Translations under genes and position numbers: made by a program
DNA from: Actinomadura macrotermitis
GTDB taxonomy: Bacteria; Actinomycetota; Actinomycetes; Streptosporangiales; Streptosporangiaceae
NCBI RefSeq assembly: GCF_009604375.1
Contig: NZ_WEGH01000002.1
Coordinates: forward strand, 1,512,073-1,576,072
DNA: 64,000 bases
Reading direction: 5' to 3'
Shown: one piece after another, positions 32,005 to 39,574 of the stretch
Numbering within the stretch: position 1 is the first letter of the stretch
How the letters are laid out: each line of letters begins with the position of its first letter
Notes under the pieces: model-generated
What the model was told of the DNA's origin: nothing
What the model saw: the letters and a program-made list of their open reading frames with translations, nothing else
Database searches by the model: none

Positions 32005-32175
32005 GGGGGCTGGCCGATGGCCTGCCGATCGCGGCGGCGGGACGTGCGCCGACGCCGTCGGCGTGAGCGGGGAGCGCTGTCCGGCCACCCGCGCCTGACC
32101 AGCGCAGGGGCCCTTCGGCCTCCGACCTGCCCGCGCTCGCCGTGCTCGGGGGCGAGGACGGGCCGCCCTGGGGCT
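32005..32175 (+). pseudogene. Highly decayed third copy of the MerF-like 3' end
   Basis: CTGGCCGATGGCCTGCCGAT aligns to the second helix start of the MerF-like gene; an internal deletion then joins it to GTGAGCGGGGAGCGCTG and CGGCCACCCGCGCCTGACC, the tail and stop of the original. The flanking CCTTCGG, CTGCCCGCGC block matches copy 2. No usable frame remains. Confidence 0.65.
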
Positions 32176-32266
32176 GTGGTGTCGTGGGCGGTGTCCAGCA
32201 GGGGAGCGTGACGGGTTCAGCGACGGCGAACCCCGCTGGGCTGACTGGCCATGGGGGTGGGGTGTG

Positions 32267-32518
32267 TCAGATGGTGGCGTCGGCTTTGATGTCGGTGAGG
32301 AGGGCGCGCCAGGTGGCGGGGGCGAGCGCGAGGACGGGGCCCGTGGGGTCCTTGGAGTCGCGGACGGCGATCAGGTGGCTGCCTGCACCTACCTCGATGC
32401 ACTCTCCTTCGTCCGGGGTGCTGTGGCTGCTCTTGCGCCAGGCTTGGGCTAGTTCGACGCAGTTGCCCTCCGGATGCGAACTGTGGCTACTCCTGCGCCA
32501 GGCAGTTGTCACCTGCAT
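32267..32518 (-). CDS. DUF397 domain protein with duplicated N-terminal motif
   Basis: 83 residues. DUF397 begins RKSSHSTPDEGECIEVGAG, continues IAVRDSKDPTGPVLALAPA and ends WRALLTDIKADATI. The first ~20 residues, AWRRSSHSSHPEGNCVELA, repeat the domain's opening. DUF397 proteins are small partners of XRE/DUF5753 regulators, including the WhiJ/BldB-linked type in Streptomyces, and may be released from or bind to the regulator. It starts 10 bp after the regulator ends. Cytosolic. Confidence 0.92.
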   Translation of the reverse strand: MQVTTAWRRSSHSSHPEGNCVELAQAWRKSSHSTPDEGECIEVGAGSHLIAVRDSKDPTGPVLALAPATWRALLTDIKADATI

Positions 32519-32528
32519 GGAAGATCCT

Positions 32529-33476
32529 TCATCTCGGATGGTGTGACTGTCCTTGCCCAGATGGCCGGCGTTGCTGTCTCCAGTGCCGCCGGTTCCGAGG
32601 TACGTTGCGCGGGCTGGCCGGTTGCTGTGCAGCCAGTTCCTCTACCAGCGCCAGAGAACTCTCCTCGTCGAGTGCCCCTTCGAGCAGTTGCTCGAACGCC
32701 CTTTCATGTTCCGCGACTTGGTGCTCGTTGTCCACGAAGACCGATTTCGCGAACTGTTCGAGCACGCTGACGGTGAGGGCTCCCGGAGGGCGCAGTGTCA
32801 GGAGGACGTACGGTGAGGCGATGCCCAGGTAAATGCCTGCTTCCTGCGGGATGATTCGCAGATGCACGTGGCTCCAGCGGGCCATCTCGGCGATTCGGTT
32901 GATCTGGCCGAGCATGACTTCCGGGCCGCCTACCTCGTGAAACAGCACTGACTCGCTGATGACGGAGATGAAGTGCGGCGGATGGGGGCCGGTCATGATC
33001 CGTTGGCGGTCCATGCGGAAGTCGAGCAGCGCCCCCGTCCTTTTGGCCGTTTCGGACAACTGAAGGCTGAAGAGGGCACGGGCGTAGTCGTACGTTTGCA
33101 TCAAGCCAGGGACTACGCAAGCCTCGTAGTTGCGGATCAGAACGGAGTCCTGCTCCAAACTCATGAAGTCCAAGGCGGCAGCTGAGATGTGGCCCTCGTA
33201 GGGGCGTTCCCAGCCCTTGCCGTTGGTGCGGGCGGCCAGGTGCAGCAGGGACTCGCGGAGGGGGCCCGGCGGCACCCCGTAGAAGTCCAGCAGGTCCGTG
33301 AGTTCCTGCGGCTCGATCGAGTGCAGTCCGTTCTCCAGCGTGCTCAGCCACCCCTTGGAGCGGCCATAGCGCCGACAGGCCGTCTCGATCGTCATCCCGC
33401 TGGCCTCGCGGGCCTTGCGGAGCGCCGATCCGATCCGGCGCAGGCGCACGGAGGGCTGGGTTCCCGACGGGGGCAT
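32529..33476 (-). CDS. XRE-family regulator with DUF5753
   Basis: 315 residues. The N-terminal XRE HTH (LRRIGSALRKAREASGMTIE, then SKGWLSTLENG) is followed by DUF5753 (YEACVVPGLMQTYDYARAL, MDRQRIMTG, GGPEVMLGQINRIAEM, VHLRIIPQEAGIYLG). The tail is basic and Gln-rich. Such regulators with DUF397 and a HATPase neighbour control development or specialised metabolism. The intergenic region to the right holds TGAAC half-sites likely to be its operator. DUF397 is co-transcribed. Confidence 0.94.
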   Translation of the reverse strand: MPPSGTQPSVRLRRIGSALRKAREASGMTIETACRRYGRSKGWLSTLENGLHSIEPQELTDLLDFYGVPPGPLRESLLHLAARTNGKGWERPYEGHISAAALDFMSLEQDSVLIRNYEACVVPGLMQTYDYARALFSLQLSETAKRTGALLDFRMDRQRIMTGPHPPHFISVISESVLFHEVGGPEVMLGQINRIAEMARWSHVHLRIIPQEAGIYLGIASPYVLLTLRPPGALTVSVLEQFAKSVFVDNEHQVAEHERAFEQLLEGALDEESSLALVEELAAQQPASPRNVPRNRRHWRQQRRPSGQGQSHHPR

Positions 33477-33522
33477 CTGCCCAGCGTGTCACGGAGGGTG
33501 GCCGGACGGGTGAGAACAGCGG

Positions 33523-33567
33523 CCGACTGAACGTTCACGACGAAAAAAGTTCAGTCGGGGCGTGAAC
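33523..33567. promoter_or_regulatory. TGAAC half-site array between XRE and the rightward pair
   Basis: CCGACTGAAC (33523-33532) and GTTCAGTCGG (33549-33558) are perfect complements across 16 bp. The left arm overlaps the palindrome TGAACGTTCA (33528-33537), and another TGAAC lies at 33563-33567. It is probably the operator of the DUF5753 regulator for both directions. Confidence 0.55.
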
Positions 33568-33635
33568 ATCGGACAGCACCCCAAACGTACAGCGAAGGTG
33601 ACGGCGACTCCGAAACAACGCGAAGGGAGCCGCCG

Positions 33636-33890
33636 GTGTGGGCCACGAAGACGCGATTCGAGCTGCTGGTCGGGCTGGCATGGGAGCTGCGGACGGTGCC
33701 GGTGACCACGGCGCTGCTCATGCCCGGCAACGGGGAGGCGGTCCTGTGGGTGACGAGCGCGGGCGGGCGCCAGGAGGCCGTCCTGGCGGCGATCACGCCG
33801 GGCGAGCGGTGGCGGCTCATGTGGCGCGGCCGGCCGCTCGATCCGGAGCCGCTGACGGCGGTGGCCCGGCGGATCGCGGCGGACCTGTGA
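33636..33890 (+). CDS. Small hypothetical protein coupled to an anti-sigma-like HATPase
   Basis: 84 residues from a GTG at 33636 with AAGGGA upstream. The sequence FELLVGLAWELRTVPVTTAL, EAVLWVTSAGGRQE, WRLMWRGRPLDPEPL has an alpha-beta pattern and no known motif. It ends in a GTGA overlap with the HATPase gene, so both are translated together. Such small genes are frequent next to DUF5753/DUF397 clusters but have no assigned role. Confidence 0.65.
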   Translation: MWATKTRFELLVGLAWELRTVPVTTALLMPGNGEAVLWVTSAGGRQEAVLAAITPGERWRLMWRGRPLDPEPLTAVARRIAADL

Positions 33891-34279
33891 CGGTGCTCGG
33901 CGCGATCACGCTGCCGGGGGTGGAGCGGTCGGTGGGCTCGGCCCGCCGGTTCCTGCGCGATCTGCTGCCCGAGGGCGGGGACGTGCTCGACGACCTGGTC
34001 ACCGTGGGCAGCGAGACCGTCTGCAACGCGATCACGCACACCGCGTCGGGGCGGGAGGGCGGCCTGGTCACGATCGTCCTCGCGGCGGGGGACGGGTTCT
34101 ACCGGCTGGAGGTCGCCGACGACGGCGCGCGCGGCGCCCGCCCCCGCGTGCGGGACGCGGGGGCGGGCGCCGAGAGCGGCCGGGGCATGCGGATCGTCGA
34201 CGCCCTGGCCGGCGCCTGGGGTTACCGCGCCGACGGGGCGCGGACCATCGTGTGGGCGGAGTTCAGCGTCCGCGGTTGA
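33887..34279 (+). CDS. HATPase_c ATP-binding protein (anti-sigma factor kinase-like)
   Basis: 130 residues of the RsbW/SpoIIAB-like GHKL fold: VTVGSETVCNAITHTASG (N box), YRLEVADDGARGARP (G1 box with DDG), and GRGMRIVDALAGAWGYR (G2). Such small serine kinases bind or phosphorylate anti-sigma antagonists, or act as orphan ATPases in DUF397 clusters. The start is the GTG in the GTGA overlap (33887). It ends inside the convergent small peptide gene at 34263. Confidence 0.9.
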   Translation: MTVLGAITLPGVERSVGSARRFLRDLLPEGGDVLDDLVTVGSETVCNAITHTASGREGGLVTIVLAAGDGFYRLEVADDGARGARPRVRDAGAGAESGRGMRIVDALAGAWGYRADGARTIVWAEFSVRG

Positions 34280-34412
34280 GCTGCCGCGTCGGCAGCTGCC
34301 GCACGTTGCGCCGGGTGTTGGCGAACGCCGCCGACCGGACGTCGGACTTGTTCTTCTTCCCCTTCTTGGCGACGGGGAAGGCGTTGTTGTTCTCCTGAAT
34401 CGGGGTGCGCAA
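34263..34412 (-). CDS. Small basic protein with TTG start (49 aa)
   Basis: Read from TTG 34412, which has GGAGG 7 bp upstream. The peptide opens MRTPIQENNNAFPVAKKGKK and ends QLPTRQLNRGR; it is strongly basic (about 13 Lys/Arg), has no Cys and no hydrophobic run. It overlaps the convergent HATPase gene by 17 bp. The RBS and codon choice favour a real gene. It could be a nucleoid- or ribosome-associated peptide or a modified-peptide precursor; no homologue is recognised. Confidence 0.55.
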   Translation of the reverse strand: MRTPIQENNNAFPVAKKGKKNKSDVRSAAFANTRRNVRQLPTRQLNRGR

Positions 34413-34712
34413 AACAGACCTCCGGGCAAGCTGGAATTCGGCCGCGAAAGGGCCGATGGAAAGGGTGGAGAGCGCGCCGGACGCATGCCTTCGGACCCGC
34501 GTGAGCAGGCAGGACGGCGAAAATCAGCGGCTATGGCGCGAGGGATGCGGGAGCGGGCCGCGAAAGGCGCGGCGGCTCAACCGGAGGAATCAAAGCTTCA
34601 TGCCTCAGATATTAACCACAAGATCACGGGTGTCAAGGCATATTTTTCGATGGCGCGATCGGTGGGGTAGGCGTCGTTGACGCCATCTCCGGCGTTCGCC
34701 CAGGCTGGAGGC
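34413..34712. other. Intergenic stretch, AT-richer core
   Basis: 300 bp between the small basic gene and glxA. An AT-rich patch (34611-34650, containing ATATTAACC and GCATATTTTTCG) is unusual for this genome and may hold the glxA promoter. A short reading frame at 34485-34670 has poor codon use and no RBS. I see nothing else. Confidence 0.4.
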
Positions 34713-35654
34713 ATGCACCGCGTCGCCTTCGTGATCTTCGACGGGTTCCAGTCGCTCGACCTGACCGGCCCCTTCGAGGTCTTCCAGTACACGGGCCGCT
34801 ACGACTGCCGGGTCGTCGCGGCCGAGCCGGGCCCGGTCCGGTCCAGCAGCGGGCTGCTCGTGCACGCCGAAGGGCTGCCGGACGGCGGCGCCGACACCGT
34901 CATCGTCTCCGGCGGCCGGGGCGTCGAGGCGGCCTGCCGCGACGAGCGGCTCACCGGCTGGCTCACGGCGGCGGCCGGAAAGGCCCGCCGGACGGCGTCG
35001 GTGTGCAGCGGCGCCTTCCTGCTGGCCGAGACGGGCCTGCTGGACGGCCGCCGCGTCACCACGCACTGGGCCCGCGAGCGCCAGCTGCGGGAGACCTATC
35101 CGCGGGTCACCGTGGACTGCGATCCGATCTTCATCCGGGACGGCGACGTGTGGACCTCCGCCGGCGTGACGGCCGGCATGGACCTGGCGCTCGCCCTGGT
35201 CGAGGACGACCACGGCCACGAGGTCGCCTACGACGCGGCCCGGGAGATGGTGATGTTCCTGCGCCGCCCCGGCAGCCAGTCGCAGTTCGGCGTCTCGCTG
35301 TGGGCGGTGCGGCCGAAGTCCGACCCGATCCGCGACGTGGTGCAGACCGTGCAGGCCGACCCCGGCGGCCGGCACAGCATCGCCGACCTGGCCGAGTGCG
35401 CCGGGCTGAGCCCGCGCCACCTGCAGCGCCGCTTCACCGGCGAGGTGGGCATGCCGCCCGCCGCGTACGTGGAGCGGGTGCGGGTGGAGGCGGCGGGCCG
35501 GGCCCTGGCCGAGGGGGACGAGCCCGTCGAGGCCCTCGCCCGGCGGCTCGGCTTCGGCACCGGCGAGACCCTGCGCCGCGCCTTCCACCGGCAGGTGGGC
35601 GTGGCCCCCTCCGACTACCGCGAACGATTCCGAGCTTTGAAGGAGCACGCATGA
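34713..35654 (+). CDS. GlxA-type transcriptional regulator (DJ-1/PfpI domain + AraC HTH)
   Basis: 313 residues. The N-terminal DJ-1/PfpI domain opens MHRVAFVIFDGFQSLDLTGP and includes the nucleophile elbow RTASVCSGAFLLAETGLLDG and VTTHWARERQL. The C-terminal AraC HTH reads IADLAECAGLSPRHLQRRFT and EALARRLGFGTGETLRRAFH. The family senses small molecules through a PfpI-like pocket. It is coupled by ATGA to a free-standing PfpI paralogue, which it probably controls. A GGAGG is 2 bp before the ATG. Confidence 0.94.
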   Translation: MHRVAFVIFDGFQSLDLTGPFEVFQYTGRYDCRVVAAEPGPVRSSSGLLVHAEGLPDGGADTVIVSGGRGVEAACRDERLTGWLTAAAGKARRTASVCSGAFLLAETGLLDGRRVTTHWARERQLRETYPRVTVDCDPIFIRDGDVWTSAGVTAGMDLALALVEDDHGHEVAYDAAREMVMFLRRPGSQSQFGVSLWAVRPKSDPIRDVVQTVQADPGGRHSIADLAECAGLSPRHLQRRFTGEVGMPPAAYVERVRVEAAGRALAEGDEPVEALARRLGFGTGETLRRAFHRQVGVAPSDYRERFRALKEHA

Positions 35655-36262
35655 CCACGTACGGACTGCTGATCTTCGATGGGGCCGAGGAGCTGGACTA
35701 CGCCGGCCCGTGGGAGGTGTTCACCGCCTCGTCGATGCTGCGCGAGGACCGCGACACCGCCGTCCTGATCGCCGAGGGGGCCGGGCCCGTCCGGTCCGCC
35801 AAGGGCATGCGGGTGCTGCCCGACCGCACCCTGGACGACCACCCGCCGCTGGACGTCCTGCTGGTCCCCGGCGGCGTCGGCGCCCGGCTGGAGGCCGCCC
35901 GCGACGACTCGGCGCTGAAGCCGTGGATCGCCCGCACCGCGCAGGACGTGGCGTGGACGACCAGCGTCTGCTCAGGCGCGGTGCTGCTGCACGCCGCCGG
36001 CGTCGTCAAGGGCCGCCGCGTCGCCACGCACTGGAGCGCGGAGGACTCCCTGGACGCCCACGATGACGTCACCGTCGTCCGCGACGCCCGCTACGTGGTG
36101 GACGGCGACCTGATCACCAGCCAGGGCGTCTCGGCCGGCATCGACATGGCGCTCTGGCTGGTCGGGCACCTGCACGGCCGCGACCACGCGCGGGCCGTGC
36201 AGCGCTACATCCAGTACGAGCCCGCGCCGCCCTACTCGGCCGAGGTGCCCGCCTCCGCCTGA
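35651..36262 (+). CDS. DJ-1/PfpI family protein
   Basis: 203 residues, one DJ-1/PfpI domain: TYGLLIFDGAEELDYAGPWE, LDVLLVPGGVGARLEA, VAWTTSVCSGAVLLHAAGVV (Cys nucleophile in VCSGA), RRVATHWSAEDSL. It resembles the sensory half of its GlxA neighbour, so the pair may come from domain duplication. Members act as isonitrile hydratases, deglycases or chaperones; the actual reaction is unknown. Its 3' end overlaps the convergent deformylase gene by 31 bp. Confidence 0.92.
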   Translation: MTTYGLLIFDGAEELDYAGPWEVFTASSMLREDRDTAVLIAEGAGPVRSAKGMRVLPDRTLDDHPPLDVLLVPGGVGARLEAARDDSALKPWIARTAQDVAWTTSVCSGAVLLHAAGVVKGRRVATHWSAEDSLDAHDDVTVVRDARYVVDGDLITSQGVSAGIDMALWLVGHLHGRDHARAVQRYIQYEPAPPYSAEVPASA

Positions 36263-36771
36263 GCCTCCGCCATCTCGCGCAGCACCCGCTTGCGCCGGCG
36301 GGCGGAGAGGCGGTCGATGTACAGGCGGCCCTCCAGGTGGTCGGTCTCGTGCTGGAGGCAGCGGGCGAGCAGCCCGCTGCCGTGCACGGTGACCGGCTCG
36401 CCCTTGACGTCGAAGCCGTGGCAGACGGCGTGGTCGGGGCGGGCCAGCGGGGCGTGCGGGCCGGGCACCGACAGGCAGCCCTCGTCGGAGTCGTCGAGCC
36501 GCCGGTCCGCCGCCTCGGGCAGCACCAGCGTCGGGTTCACCACGACGCCCTTGCGCGGCACGTCCTCCTCGTCGGGGCAGTCGTAGACGAACACGCGCAG
36601 GTCGACGCCGATCTGGTTGGCGGCGAGGCCGACGCCGTTCGCGGCGTACATGCTGGCGAACATGTCGTCGACGAGTTCGGCGAGCGCGTCGTCGAACGCC
36701 TCCACCGGCCTGCACGGCTGGTGCAGCACCGGCGTCCCCACCAGTGTGATCGGTCGCGCCTGTCCGGTCAT
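36232..36771 (-). CDS. def: Peptide deformylase
   Basis: 179 residues with all three catalytic motifs: GVGLAANQIG (46-55), EGCLSVPG (97-104, metal ligand Cys99) and QHETDHLEG (140-148, His141, His145 and Glu142). It removes the N-formyl group from nascent proteins. Actinomycetes usually have several copies; this one is not next to fmt, so it may be the accessory enzyme, sometimes one giving resistance to actinonin-like inhibitors. The start at 36771 fits the family. It is convergent with the PfpI gene. Confidence 0.95.
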   Translation of the reverse strand: MTGQARPITLVGTPVLHQPCRPVEAFDDALAELVDDMFASMYAANGVGLAANQIGVDLRVFVYDCPDEEDVPRKGVVVNPTLVLPEAADRRLDDSDEGCLSVPGPHAPLARPDHAVCHGFDVKGEPVTVHGSGLLARCLQHETDHLEGRLYIDRLSARRRKRVLREMAEAQAEAGTSAE

Positions 36772-36829
36772 GCCCGCCCTTTCTCCGAGGTCCTCGAAGC
36801 AGGGTAGTCAATGCCGGCCGGGCCGGGGC

Positions 36830-37990
36830 TCACCCGCCCTTGAACTCGACGGGCCCGCTGCTCATCCGGAAGTTGCCGTTGGAGTACAGCGCGGGGCGGG
36901 CCTCCTGGTGGTTCCCGCTGTACTTCTCCACGTGCCTGATCTCGACGCCGCCCGGGACGGTGAAGTCGATGAGGGCGATGGCGACCCAGTAGGACAGGTT
37001 GCGGTTGCTGAAGAGCGGCGCGGTGACGGTCGATCCGCGCCCGTCGGTGACCACGGCGCGGGCGCCGTAGGACTTGAACGACCCGGTGCCGTTCTCCACC
37101 GCGCTGTAGGCGCAGATAAGGACGTAGCCCTGCAGATCGGGCCGGCGGATGGTGATGGTCTCCCGCCCGGGTGCGCGGGCGTCGCCGTCCAGGGCGATGT
37201 AGGGCGGTTCGGTGGCCGAGCCGAGCCGCCGGTAGTAGACGACCTCCTCCGATTTCACCGGCCGGGCGCCCTTGGGGGTGACGTGGCCGCGGGGAACGCA
37301 GAGGGCGTACAGGTCCAGGTCCGCGCCGGCCCGGCGGCGGAGCCCGCTGCCGCCGTCCCATTCCAGGGAGGCGGTGATGACGAGGCCGGGTTCGTCCTTG
37401 CGCATGTTGATCGTGGCCTGGCCGCCCTTGACCAGGTCGACCCGCCCGAGCGGCCGTGCGGGCGCGGGCGCCGCCGGGGCGGGCGCGGCCGGGCCGGGGT
37501 CGTCCACGACGATGCCGAAACTCGCGGCCAGGCCGGCCAGCCCGTTGGACCACCCCTGCCCGACGGCCCGGACCTTCCAGCCGCCCGCGCGCCGGTACAG
37601 TTCGACCAGGACCGCCACGGTCTCGCCGTCGCTCATCGGCGGCGGGGCGAACGCCAGGCGCGCCGTGCCGCTCTCCAAGCTCGCGCGCGGCGTGCTGCGC
37701 GCGTCGAAGCGGGCGTGCGGATGGCCGACGTCGATGCTCGCCACGACCGCGATCCGCTCCACCTCGGCCGGGACGCGGTGCAGGTCCGCCGTCACGATGT
37801 TCCCGGAGACGGTGATCCCGTCCTGGACGGGGTGGTTGTAGAACACCAGATCGTCGTCGCCCCGCACCTTGCCGTCGGAGTTCAGCAGGACGGCCGACAC
37901 GTCGACCGGAACATGCGCGGCGGCGATGGTGATACGGCAGTGAGCGCCCGGAAGAGGCGCGTTCCCCCCTTTGGGAAGGTCGAGCGTCAT
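36830..37990 (-). CDS. TerD-family tellurium resistance protein with two TerD-like domains
   Basis: 386 residues. The first ~180 form a TerD domain (DVSAVLLNSDGKVRGDDDLV, FYNHPV, VQDG, EVERIAVVASIDV), with acidic Ca-binding loops. A proline-rich linker (PAAPAPAAPAPARPLG) joins it to a second, TerD-related beta-domain (GQATINMRKDEPGLVITASL, DLDLYALCVPRGH) ending with a GVEIRHVEKYSG strand. TerD proteins bind calcium and act in tellurite or phage-related membrane stress. No Ter operon neighbours are present. Confidence 0.9.
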   Translation of the reverse strand: MTLDLPKGGNAPLPGAHCRITIAAAHVPVDVSAVLLNSDGKVRGDDDLVFYNHPVQDGITVSGNIVTADLHRVPAEVERIAVVASIDVGHPHARFDARSTPRASLESGTARLAFAPPPMSDGETVAVLVELYRRAGGWKVRAVGQGWSNGLAGLAASFGIVVDDPGPAAPAPAAPAPARPLGRVDLVKGGQATINMRKDEPGLVITASLEWDGGSGLRRRAGADLDLYALCVPRGHVTPKGARPVKSEEVVYYRRLGSATEPPYIALDGDARAPGRETITIRRPDLQGYVLICAYSAVENGTGSFKSYGARAVVTDGRGSTVTAPLFSNRNLSYWVAIALIDFTVPGGVEIRHVEKYSGNHQEARPALYSNGNFRMSSGPVEFKGG

Positions 37991-38351
37991 TCATGCCCCC
38001 TGATGTGGCCGTTCTCGAAGAGGAGCGGCCCATCATGGCGGCGTTAATGGCGTCGCGCAGGAGATTTCGGGTTTCGTCCGGAAATGGACGAAACGCAGCC
38101 GAGGGACCGCCGGGTCCGGGAGCGGGAACTCTTTCGGGCCCGGCGGCCTCCCCCCTCCCTCGGTGCGGGCGCCGCCGGATCCGGGGGCGGCGGACCGGCG
38201 CGCTCGCGAGGGATTCAACGATAACCTCGCAGGTCAGCCGGGTGAAGGGGTGGCGGCATTACAGTTGTTTCCCACCGTTGTCCGGGTCGCGGGGTGAGTT
38301 ATTGCTGGTGACTCTCCGTAACATTCGCGGGGTCCGGGCGGCGGCTTAGGT
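37991..38351. other. Intergenic region between terD-like and ltrA
   Basis: 361 bp without a gene. It holds the hairpin at 38071-38094 and, toward ltrA, an AT-richer tract (38255-38320) that may contain its promoter. I see nothing else coding. Confidence 0.4.
38071..38094. promoter_or_regulatory. Hairpin in the terD-like upstream region
   Basis: GTTTCGTCC (38071-38079) and GGACGAAAC (38086-38094) pair perfectly across GGAAAT. It lies about 80 bp before the terD-like ATG on the minus strand and could be an operator or a leader hairpin. Confidence 0.4.
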
Positions 38352-39566
38352 ATGCCCGAAAACCCGGAGGATCGTGTGCCGCCGAACGGATCGCCGCCGC
38401 CCCGAGCCGGAGGGCTCCTGCCGGGCCTGCCCGCGCGCAGCCCCGACGAGAGGCACCGGACCGCCACCCCGCTGGAGTTGTTCTTCGACCTGTGCTTCGT
38501 GACCGCCGTCGCGCAGGCGGGCGCGCGGCTGGTGCACGCGGTGGCCGACGATCACGTCGCGCACGGCGTCGGCGGTTACGCAGTGGTGTTCTTCGCCATC
38601 TGGTGGGCGTGGATGAACTTCACCTGGTTCGCCTCGGCCTACGACGACGACGGGCCGCTGTACCGGATCACGACACTGGTGCAGATCGCGGGCGTGCTGG
38701 TGCTGGCCGCCGGGATCCCGCGCGCGTTCGAGCACGCCGACCTGTCCATCGCGGTCGCCGGATACATCGTCATGCGGCTGGCCATGTGCTTCCAGTGGCT
38801 GCGCGCGGCGTCCGGCGAGACGGGCGCGGCCCGCGTCGTCGCGCTGCGTTACGCCGCCGGGCTGGCGCTCGTGCAGGCGTGGTGGGTGCTGCTGCTGTTC
38901 CTGCCGCACGGCTTCGTGTGGTGGGGCTTCGCGATCGGCGTCATCGGCGAGCTGGCGGTGCCGGTGGTCGCCGAGCGGGCCCGGCGCACGAACTGGCACC
39001 CGCACCACATCGCCGAGCGGTACGGGCTGTTCACCATCATCGTGATCGGCGAGACGGTCACCGCCGCGACCGTGGCGGTGCAGAGCGCGCTGGACGACCA
39101 GGCGGGCCTGGTGCATCTGCTGCCGATCGCGGCGGGCGGCCTGCTCATCGTGTTCGCGGCGTTCTGGATCTACTTCGCGGCGCCGGTCGCCGGGCACCTG
39201 ACGTCCACCCGCCGCGCGCTCGCCTGGGGCTACGGGCACTACCTGATCTTCGCGTCGGCGGCGGCGATCGGCGCCGGGCTGGAGGTCGCGGTGGAGGAGA
39301 CCGAGCACAAGGCGCACGTGTCCACGCCGGTCGCATCCGGTGCGGTGACGGTCCCGGCGGCGCTGTACCTGGTGACGGTCTGGGCGCTGCACGCCCGGCA
39401 CGTCAAGCGGGACGCGGCCGAGCAGTCCGTGCTGCCCGTCGCCGCCGTGCTGGTGCTGGCCTGCACGTTCGCCGGGCACTGGGCGGTGCCGCTGGCGGGG
39501 CTGGCCTGCGTGGCGGCCGTCGCCGCCGGGGTCGCGCTCGCGGCGCGGAGCCTGCCCGCCCGATAA
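38352..39566 (+). CDS. ltrA: Low temperature requirement protein A (LtrA)
   Basis: 404 residues, about ten hydrophobic helices. It has the LtrA signature ATPLELFFDLCFVTAVAQAG at 45-64 and HIAERYGLFTIIVIGE in the middle, then helices with YFAAPVAGHL and a C-terminal chain of hydrophobic spans. LtrA was named from a Listeria gene needed for growth in the cold, but its transport or enzymatic role is unknown. The large BTAD gene starts 9 bp after its stop. It may contribute to envelope adaptation. Confidence 0.93.
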   Translation: MPENPEDRVPPNGSPPPRAGGLLPGLPARSPDERHRTATPLELFFDLCFVTAVAQAGARLVHAVADDHVAHGVGGYAVVFFAIWWAWMNFTWFASAYDDDGPLYRITTLVQIAGVLVLAAGIPRAFEHADLSIAVAGYIVMRLAMCFQWLRAASGETGAARVVALRYAAGLALVQAWWVLLLFLPHGFVWWGFAIGVIGELAVPVVAERARRTNWHPHHIAERYGLFTIIVIGETVTAATVAVQSALDDQAGLVHLLPIAAGGLLIVFAAFWIYFAAPVAGHLTSTRRALAWGYGHYLIFASAAAIGAGLEVAVEETEHKAHVSTPVASGAVTVPAALYLVTVWALHARHVKRDAAEQSVLPVAAVLVLACTFAGHWAVPLAGLACVAAVAAGVALAARSLPAR

Positions 39567-39567
39567 T
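39562..39567 (+). promoter_or_regulatory. -10 box for the BTAD regulator
   Basis: GATAAT lies 7 bp before the ATG at 39575 and overlaps the ltrA stop codon. The close spacing implies a leaderless start for the regulator, separate from or in addition to the ltrA transcript. Confidence 0.5.
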
Positions 39568-39574
39568 CCCCGGT

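Noticed and set aside
34485..34670. 61-codon frame before glxA
   Set aside because: No RBS, weak codon bias and an AT-rich end; the pattern does not resemble a known family. Kept as non-coding.
38492..39574. In-frame upstream extension of the BTAD regulator by 361 codons
   Set aside because: It runs through ltrA in another frame and gives no domain; the regulator starts at ATG 39575 with a -10 box 7 bp before it.
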